Shown one piece after another: positions 1-4,718 of a DNA stretch of 5,631 nucleotides; position 1 is the stretch's first letter; each line of letters starts with the position of its first letter. The position numbers were made by a program, and so were the translations under genes. Origin of the DNA: JBIOWF01 sp044868295 (GTDB lineage: Bacteria > Actinomycetota > Actinomycetes > Streptosporangiales > Streptosporangiaceae); contig JBIOWF010000349.1 of the NCBI GenBank assembly GCA_044868295.1, forward strand, positions 1 to 5,631, read 5' to 3'. Below the pieces are notes generated by a model. It had not been told where the DNA came from. It ran no database searches and was given only the letters and a program-made list of their open reading frames with translations.

Positions 1-20
1 GTAGGCTCGGACGCGACCGC

Positions 21-25
21 GGAGG
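21..25 (+). promoter_or_regulatory. Ribosome binding site of the crotonase gene
   Basis: GGAGG lies 6 nt before the ATG at 32. This strong Shine-Dalgarno match fixes the start there rather than at the in-frame ATG at 47. The bases before it (1-20) show no promoter I can support and no recognisable end of an upstream gene. Confidence 0.75.
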
Positions 26-31
26 TATCAG

Positions 32-913
32 ATGCAGGAGCAGGCGATGGCGGAAGCGACACTTGGGGGGACGGCGATCTCGGCTGCAGAGCTGGCGGAG
101 ATCGGACTGCGCTTCGAGGTGGACGGCGAGATCGCGACGATCACTCTGGACCGGCCGGACAAGCGGAACGCTCAGACGTTCGGAACCTGGTCAGCCTTGG
201 CCAGGATCGGGGAGACCCTGCCGGATCCGGTGCGGGTCGTCGTTGTCAAAGGCGAGGGGCCGTCCTTCTCAGCGGGCATCGACCTGCGCATGTTCACTTC
301 ACCGGGGCTTGGCGGGGTGGGGTCAGAACAGGGGCTCGGCGGGGTGGGACCAGAACAGGGGATTTCGGGCCAGGATTCGTTCGCGTCGGCCGCCGCGCTG
401 GACGACACCGCTTTCGAGCAGCGGATCGAGGAGGCCCAGCGGGGCTTCCTGTGGCTTCGCCGCCCGGAGATCGTGTCGATCGCCGCGGTTCAGGGCCACG
501 CGATCGGCGCCGGCTTCCAGCTGGCGCTGGCCTGTGACCTGCGAATCGTCGCGGACGATGTCAAGTTCCGCATGAAAGAGCCGGCCCTCGGGCTGGTCCC
601 CGATCTCACCGGCACCAAGCCGCTCGTCGGCATCGTCGGGGTGCCGAGGGCGATCGAGATCTGTCTCACCGCCCGCATCGTCGGCGCGGCCGAGGCGCTT
701 CAGCTCGGCCTCGCCGAGATGGTGGTGCCTTCCGGGGACCTGGCGCAGGCCGTACAGGACCTGGCGACGGCCCTGCTCGCCACCGACCGGGGCGCCGCGG
801 CGGCCACCAAGCGGCTGCTGCAGGCGGCCCCGGAGCGCAGCCTGGAGGAACAGGCGGCCGCCGAGCGGGCCGAACAGATCGCACGGATTCGTACGCTGTT
901 CGCCTCCAGCTGA
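32..913 (+). CDS. Enoyl-CoA hydratase/isomerase family protein (crotonase fold)
   Basis: This 293-residue cytosolic protein should act on an acyl-CoA thioester, as a hydratase, isomerase or related enzyme; the exact substrate is not readable. The crotonase core begins near residue 28 with the family pattern ATITLDRPDKRNA (35-47). The first oxyanion-hole segment is FSAGIDL (79-85). The second is HAIGAGFQLALACDLR (156-171). In rat enoyl-CoA hydratase two glutamates activate water. Here the first position is Gln163 and the second is Glu183 in the segment FRMKEPALGLVP, so classical hydratase activity is doubtful and isomerase or another crotonase reaction is possible. From memory, actinobacterial paralogues also have Gln here and the PDLTGT stretch (190-195). 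Residues 92-109 are a duplicated nine-residue Gly-rich unit in the loop after the first oxyanion segment, with unusual codon use. About 28 residues precede the core with no signal peptide. The ABC exporter gene follows after 57 nt. The family call is firm; the reaction is not. Confidence 0.93.
   Translation: MQEQAMAEATLGGTAISAAELAEIGLRFEVDGEIATITLDRPDKRNAQTFGTWSALARIGETLPDPVRVVVVKGEGPSFSAGIDLRMFTSPGLGGVGSEQGLGGVGPEQGISGQDSFASAAALDDTAFEQRIEEAQRGFLWLRRPEIVSIAAVQGHAIGAGFQLALACDLRIVADDVKFRMKEPALGLVPDLTGTKPLVGIVGVPRAIEICLTARIVGAAEALQLGLAEMVVPSGDLAQAVQDLATALLATDRGAAAATKRLLQAAPERSLEEQAAAERAEQIARIRTLFASS
305..358 (+). repeat. Two 27-bp in-frame tandem units in the crotonase gene
   Basis: Units 305-331 and 332-358 each encode nine residues, GLGGVGSEQ and GLGGVGPEQ, and differ at only three bases: two are silent and one changes Ser to Pro. 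A degenerate third start (GISGQ) follows at 359. The units contain A/T-ending codons (CTT, TCA, GAA, GGA, CCA, and ATT just after), unlike the rest of the gene. The near identity suggests a recent duplication, probably by replication slippage in a surface loop. Confidence 0.85.
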
Positions 914-920
914 CGACGGA

Positions 921-960
921 ATCGGGAGTAACCTCCCGGTGCTGTCACTTAGCGGGAGGT
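921..960 (+). promoter_or_regulatory. Candidate two-state RNA element or operator before the ABC gene
   Basis: Three arms lie between the crotonase stop and the exporter start. Arm A is 921-928 (ATCGGGAG), arm B is 931-940 (ACCTCCCGGT) and arm C is 953-960 (CGGGAGGT). A pairs with B as an 8-bp stem (one G-U pair) with a TAAC loop. B (931-938) also pairs perfectly with C over 8 bp, extended by an inner GTG/CAC stem (939-941 with 946-948) and a 4-nt bulge. The two stems exclude each other, and C contains the GGGAGG that can serve as Shine-Dalgarno for the exporter. This resembles a translational attenuator. B and C starts are 22 bp apart, about two helical turns, so a repressor operator is the main alternative. 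No T-run follows, so it is not an intrinsic terminator. The pairing is seen directly; the function is inferred. Confidence 0.5.
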
Positions 961-970
961 CGGGCGGAGT

Positions 971-2851
971 ATGGCGATGATGGGCGGGGGCTACGGGCCC
1001 CAGGTGATGCGGTCACTGCGGCGCGACAGCTCCGTGACGAAGGAGCGCATCGCGCCGGGAACGGTCAGGCGCATCGCCGGGTACGCGCGGCCGTTCAAAC
1101 GCCAGATCGCGGCGTTCCTCGGGCTCGTCATGCTGGGGTCGGTCATCGTCATCGCCAACCCGCTGCTGATGAAGTCCATCGTCGACGACGGCATCGTCCC
1201 GAAGCGGACCGACGTCGTCATCGGGCTCGCGCTCGCCATCGGCACCCTGGCGCTGCTCGACGCCCTGCTCAGCCTGGCGGAGCGGTGGTTCTCCGCGCGC
1301 ATCGGCGAGGGCCTGATCTACAACCTGCGCACCGAGGTCTTCGACCACGTGCAGCGGATGCCCGTCGCGTTCTTCATGCGGGCGCAGACCGGCGCGCTGG
1401 TGTCGCGGCTGAACACCGACGTGATCGGCGCGCAGCGGGCCATCACGAGCACCCTGTCGTCGATCGTCTCCAACGTGATCAGCCTGGTGATCGTGCTGGG
1501 CACCATGCTGGTGCTGTCGTGGCAGATCACCGTCGTCGCGCTCGTGCTGCTGCCGCTGTTCGTCCTCCCGGCCAAATGGGTCGGGCGGCGGATGTCCACG
1601 CTGACCCGTGAGCAGATGCAGCTCGACGCGGAGATGAGCTCGGTGATGACCGAGCGCTTCAACGTGGCCGGCGCGATGGTCGCCAAGCTCTACGGCAGGC
1701 CCGACGACGAGGCCGCCTACTTCGGCGGGCGCGCCGAGCGGGTGCGTGACGTCGGGGTCATCGTCGCGATGTACGGCGCGGTGTTCCGCATCGCGCTCGG
1801 CCTCATCGCGGCGCTGGCGACGGCACTCGTCTACGGCTTCGGTGGAGTGCTCGCGGTCGGCGACGTTTTCGAGCTCGGCACCCTGGTCGCCCTCTCCGCG
1901 CTGCTCATGCGGCTGTACGGCCCGCTCACCAGCCTGTCCAACGTGCACGTCGACGTGATGACCGCACTGGTCAGCTTCGACCGGGTCTTCGAGATCCTCG
2001 ACCTCAAGCCGATGGTCGCGGAGCGGCCGGACGCGCGGGAGATCCCGACCGGCCCGGTGACGATCGAGTTCGACGACGTCCGGTTCCACTACCCGGCGGC
2101 GTCCGAGGTCTCGCTCGCCTCCCTCGAATCGGTGGCGCGGCCGGACACCGGCCCCTCGCAGGAGGTGCTCAAGGGGGTGACCTTCACGGCCGAACCGGGC
2201 AAGCTCGTGGCCCTCGTCGGGCAGTCGGGCGCCGGGAAGACCACCATCACGTCACTGGTGTCGCGCCTCTACGACGTCAACGACGGCGCCGTCCGGATCA
2301 ACGGGGTGGACGTCCGCGACACCACCCTGGACGGCATCAGGGACACCGTCGGCGTCGTCATGCAGGACGCCCACCTGTTCCACGACACGATCGGCGACAA
2401 CCTGCGCTACGCCCGGCCGGAGGCGACCGACGAGGAGATCTGGGAGGCGCTGCGCGCCGCGCAGATCGCCGACCTGGTCAAGGCGCTGCCCGAGGAGTTG
2501 GAAACGGTCGTCGGCGACCGCGGCTACCGGCTCTCCGGCGGTGAGAAGCAGCGGATCGCGCTCGCCCGCCTGCTGCTGAAGGCGCCGCGGGTCGTGGTGC
2601 TCGACGAGGCCACCGCCCACCTGGACTCCGAGTCCGAGGCGGCGGTGCAGAAGGCGCTGAAGACCGCGCTGCGGGGACGGACCTCGCTGGTCATCGCCCA
2701 CCGGCTCTCCACGATCCGGGAGGCCGACTCCATCCTCGTCATCCAGGACGGCCGGGTCGCCGAGCGCGGCGGACACGATGACCTCCTGGCGCTGAACGGC
2801 GCCTACGCCGAGCTCTACCGGACCCAGTTCAGCGGTAGCCCAGACGAATGA
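971..2851 (+). CDS. ABC exporter half-transporter (membrane domain fused to ATPase)
   Basis: This 626-residue protein is a full-length half-transporter of the multidrug/lipid exporter class and should work as a homodimer in the cytoplasmic membrane, since no partner subunit lies nearby. Six membrane segments are seen at roughly 45-67, 82-103, 159-184, 186-201, 262-287 and 300-320. The ATPase is intact: A-loop Tyr374, Walker A GQSGAGKTT (417-425), Q-loop Gln465, signature LSGGEKQ (521-527), Walker B VVVLDE with catalytic Glu546, and H-loop His577. About 24 residues (375-398) sit between the A-loop and the first ATPase strand, longer than usual; from memory close actinobacterial relatives share this, so I read it as a subfamily trait. 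The substrate is unknown. The start is ambiguous: ATG 971 has GGGAGG 11 nt upstream, while ATG 977 has GGCGGAG 7 nt upstream. The Gly/Met-rich N-terminus is usual for relatives. The 3' end overlaps the opposing sulfotransferase-like gene. Confidence 0.96.
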   Translation: MAMMGGGYGPQVMRSLRRDSSVTKERIAPGTVRRIAGYARPFKRQIAAFLGLVMLGSVIVIANPLLMKSIVDDGIVPKRTDVVIGLALAIGTLALLDALLSLAERWFSARIGEGLIYNLRTEVFDHVQRMPVAFFMRAQTGALVSRLNTDVIGAQRAITSTLSSIVSNVISLVIVLGTMLVLSWQITVVALVLLPLFVLPAKWVGRRMSTLTREQMQLDAEMSSVMTERFNVAGAMVAKLYGRPDDEAAYFGGRAERVRDVGVIVAMYGAVFRIALGLIAALATALVYGFGGVLAVGDVFELGTLVALSALLMRLYGPLTSLSNVHVDVMTALVSFDRVFEILDLKPMVAERPDAREIPTGPVTIEFDDVRFHYPAASEVSLASLESVARPDTGPSQEVLKGVTFTAEPGKLVALVGQSGAGKTTITSLVSRLYDVNDGAVRINGVDVRDTTLDGIRDTVGVVMQDAHLFHDTIGDNLRYARPEATDEEIWEALRAAQIADLVKALPEELETVVGDRGYRLSGGEKQRIALARLLLKAPRVVVLDEATAHLDSESEAAVQKALKTALRGRTSLVIAHRLSTIREADSILVIQDGRVAERGGHDDLLALNGAYAELYRTQFSGSPDE

Positions 2852-3707
2852 GCTCTTCGCGGGCCACCTTCTCCACGAGCGTGACGTCGTCGGGCGCGAG
2901 CCGCCGCCGCCAGGCGCCGACCTTGGGGGCGGTCGTGCCGTACAGGGCGATCGTGGAGATCTTGCTCTGCAGGAACTCCGACACCGCGTCGATCGACGCG
3001 CCGGGCGAGGCGTTCAGGTCCTCGTAGCGCAGGGTCAGCAGCTGCTCGCGCGGCAGCTCCTGGCGCAGCAGCGCGCTCAGCCTGACCGAGGCCCGCCAGC
3101 GCAGGGCGCTCTTGCCGGCCGCCGGCATCTTCTGCCAGCGTTCCCGGTGCTCGGCCGAGTTCACGCCGAGGAACGGGCTGGGGAACTCGGTGTCCTCGCT
3201 GAGCATGTGGGGCTTGAACCAGGCCATGGCCGCGGGATCGGCCAGCATGTCGGCGACCACGTCGCGCGCGTCCCTGATCACCTGGACGAACCGGGCGTCC
3301 GGAAAGGCCTGGAGCAGCACTGGGGCGCTGTACAGGAGGTCCGGGCTGGCGTCGCCGAATCTGGCGAGCGTGTCGGACGGCGAGCAGGGGCCGGCTCCCA
3401 CGATGCCGCCCGCCTCACGACAGGCCGTCGTGCACTCCGCGCAGGCGCCCGGGATGATCTGCCAGGCTTCCGCCAGCACGTCCCGGATCACCCTCGCGGC
3501 TCCCGCGCTCCGGGCGATGGACGGCTTGCGGGCGAACGCGTAGACGACGCGCGCGACCGACCCGCGGCCCATCGTCATGTGGAGCCCGCGGGAACGTTTC
3601 AAGGCGCGGGCGAGGAGGTCCGCGCCGGAGTGCGGGGCGGCGAGCACGAACACCGGCTGGCGGACCTTCACGCCGTTGACCACGAGAATGTGCGTCGGAG
3701 GTCGCAT
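2829..3707 (-). CDS. Sulfotransferase-like protein
   Basis: This 292-residue cytosolic protein resembles PAPS-dependent sulfotransferases, which move a sulfuryl group from PAPS to an acceptor hydroxyl or amine. Numbering from the ATG at 3707, the P-loop-like 5'-phosphosulfate segment is FVLAAPHSGADLLARAL (20-36). The 3'-phosphate segment is FVQVIRDARDVVADML (140-155), and the end KVGAWRRRLAPDDV followed by an LGY close is typical of the family. Two positions differ from the canonical pattern: His26 stands where Lys/Arg is usual in the P-loop, and Asp153 stands where Ser usually contacts the 3'-phosphate. Cys89, 92, 96 and 108 form a CX2CX3CX11C cluster. The frame opens at ATG 3752, but its first 15 codons include TCA, TTA, GTA and TCT, out of keeping with the gene, and leave only 8 nt to the divergent start, so I prefer 3707. 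No clear ribosome binding site precedes either. Acceptor unknown. Confidence 0.85.
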   Translation of the reverse strand: MRPPTHILVVNGVKVRQPVFVLAAPHSGADLLARALKRSRGLHMTMGRGSVARVVYAFARKPSIARSAGAARVIRDVLAEAWQIIPGACAECTTACREAGGIVGAGPCSPSDTLARFGDASPDLLYSAPVLLQAFPDARFVQVIRDARDVVADMLADPAAMAWFKPHMLSEDTEFPSPFLGVNSAEHRERWQKMPAAGKSALRWRASVRLSALLRQELPREQLLTLRYEDLNASPGASIDAVSEFLQSKISTIALYGTTAPKVGAWRRRLAPDDVTLVEKVAREELIRLGYR

Positions 3708-3760
3708 AGATACGGCTAAGTCTGACACCCTTTGGCACGTGAACGAACGCATCCCCGCCG
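3708..3760. promoter_or_regulatory. Divergent intergenic region between the sulfotransferase-like and carboxypeptidase genes
   Basis: These 53 bp must hold or adjoin promoters for both divergent genes if each has its own. I see no convincing -35/-10 pair on either strand and no Shine-Dalgarno before either start, so weak initiation, leaderless transcripts or promoters inside the neighbouring genes are possible. A palindromic CACGTG sits at 3736-3741, roughly midway. The region is lower in GC than the flanking genes. Confidence 0.4.
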
Positions 3761-4675
3761 ATGGCTAGTCTCCCGCCCCGGCTGCGCGCCGGTGACACCG
3801 TCGCCCTCATCGCTCCCTCCGGTCCCGTCGATCCCGTACGGCTCACGCGCGGTGCGGACATGCTCGCCGGGCTCGGCCTGAACGTGATCACCGGCACCCG
3901 GCTGCTCGGCCGCAGCGGCTTCCTCGCCGGGCCCGACGCCGACCGGGCGGCCGACCTCCAGGAGGCGTGGTGCGACCCGGCCGTGGCCGCGGTCATCTGC
4001 GTCCGCGGCGGTTACGGGGCCACCCGGCTGCTGGACCTGATCGACTGGGACGCCATGAAGGCGGCCGGGCCCAAGATCCTGCTGGGTTCGAGCGACATCA
4101 CCGCGCTGCACCTGGCCTTCGCGCGGACGCTCGACCTGGCCACGGTGTTCGGCCCGATGCCGGCCTGTGCCACGATCAGCGACCCGGAGGGGCCGGAGCC
4201 GCGCTCTTTCGGGCATCTGCGCGAGAGCCTCTTCGAAGGCGCGGCGGCGGGCCCGGTCACGGGGGATCAGGTCATCGTCCCCGGCCGCGCCGAGGGGCGG
4301 CTCGCCGGGGGAAACCTGACTCTGCTCGCCGCCCTCTGCGGCACCCCGCACGCCCTGCGTACGGACGGTCACATCCTCCTCCTGGAGGATGTGGGAGAGG
4401 AGCCGTACCGGGTCGACCGGATGCTGACCCAGCTGTTGCAGGCCGGCTCCCTCGACGGCGCCGCGGGTTTCGTGCTGGGGTCGTGGGTCGGCTGCGGGGA
4501 CGTGCTGCCGGTGCTGGTGGACCGGCTCGCGCCGCTGGGCGTGCCGATCATCGCGGGGCTGCCCATTGGCCATGGATCACCACAGTTCAGCGTGTGGTTG
4601 GAGGCGGATGGGGTGATTGATACCGAATCGTGCTCTCTGACTGGCCTGTTCCGCGACTCTCAGAGGGCACCCTAA
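3761..4675 (+). CDS. LD-carboxypeptidase, peptidase family S66 (LdcA/MccF type)
   Basis: This 304-residue protein, normal length for the family, has no signal peptide and should be cytosolic. Family members cut the bond between meso-diaminopimelate and D-Ala in recycled murein tetrapeptides (LdcA) or inactivate microcin C-like peptide nucleotides (MccF); the sequence alone does not choose between them. The N-terminal core LRAGDTVALIAPSGP (8-22) is diagnostic, as is RGGYG (82-86). The triad reads Ser111 in GSSDITALH, Glu209 in LLLEDVGEEPYRVDR, and His271 in GLPIGHG. The residue before the nucleophile is Ser110, where Tyr or Phe is common. The ATG at 3761 puts the motif at the usual distance from the N-terminus, but no Shine-Dalgarno precedes it. 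The last 35 or so codons (from about 4563) use many A/T-ending codons, unlike the rest of the gene. The next gene follows on the same strand after 43 nt, perhaps in one transcript. Confidence 0.94.
   Translation: MASLPPRLRAGDTVALIAPSGPVDPVRLTRGADMLAGLGLNVITGTRLLGRSGFLAGPDADRAADLQEAWCDPAVAAVICVRGGYGATRLLDLIDWDAMKAAGPKILLGSSDITALHLAFARTLDLATVFGPMPACATISDPEGPEPRSFGHLRESLFEGAAAGPVTGDQVIVPGRAEGRLAGGNLTLLAALCGTPHALRTDGHILLLEDVGEEPYRVDRMLTQLLQAGSLDGAAGFVLGSWVGCGDVLPVLVDRLAPLGVPIIAGLPIGHGSPQFSVWLEADGVIDTESCSLTGLFRDSQRAP
4370..4393 (+). other. Perfect 10-bp hairpin inside the carboxypeptidase gene
   Basis: CACATCCTCC (4370-4379) and GGAGGATGTG (4384-4393) are exact reverse complements with a TCCT loop. 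The stem covers the codons for HILLLEDV, including catalytic Glu209 (4385-4387). The complementarity arises partly because Leu CTC codons face Glu GAG codons, so it may be incidental. No T-run follows. Confidence 0.5.
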
Positions 4676-4704
4676 AACCCGCCTGGAAATATCCTGGCAG
4701 TGGC

Positions 4705-4710
4705 GGAGGG
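4705..4710 (+). promoter_or_regulatory. Ribosome binding site deciding a TTG start
   Basis: GGAGGG lies 8 nt before the TTG at 4719, which opens the frame that stays G/C-ending to the window edge. The ATG at 4711 follows the site immediately, is in another frame and closes at 4869, so it is not the start. TATCCT at 4690-4695 fits the TANNNT form of an actinobacterial -10 box, but I see no matching -35. Confidence 0.6.
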
Positions 4711-4718
4711 ATGGTGCT

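Noticed and set aside
921..940. Intrinsic terminator after the crotonase gene
   Set aside because: The stem is present but no T-run follows and the next gene starts within 31 nt, so a regulatory hairpin is a better reading.
1013..2089. Long minus-strand open frame (358 codons) opposite the ABC gene
   Set aside because: Its product is an Asp/His/Arg/Gln-rich composition typical of the antisense of GC-rich coding DNA, and the plus strand has unmistakable exporter motifs.
2093..2164. Insertion of about 24 residues between the A-loop and the ATPase core as a novel domain
   Set aside because: Actinobacterial relatives, as I remember them, carry a similar SLASLES-type stretch, so it is a subfamily trait.
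3147..3719. Plus-strand open frame opposite the sulfotransferase-like gene
   Set aside because: Composition is that of an antisense shadow, and the minus strand has family motifs at both ends of the protein.
3708..3752. N-terminal extension of the sulfotransferase-like gene to ATG 3752
   Set aside because: The extra 15 codons include TCA, TTA, GTA and TCT, unlike the gene body, and would leave only 8 nt to the divergent start. It remains a possible alternative.
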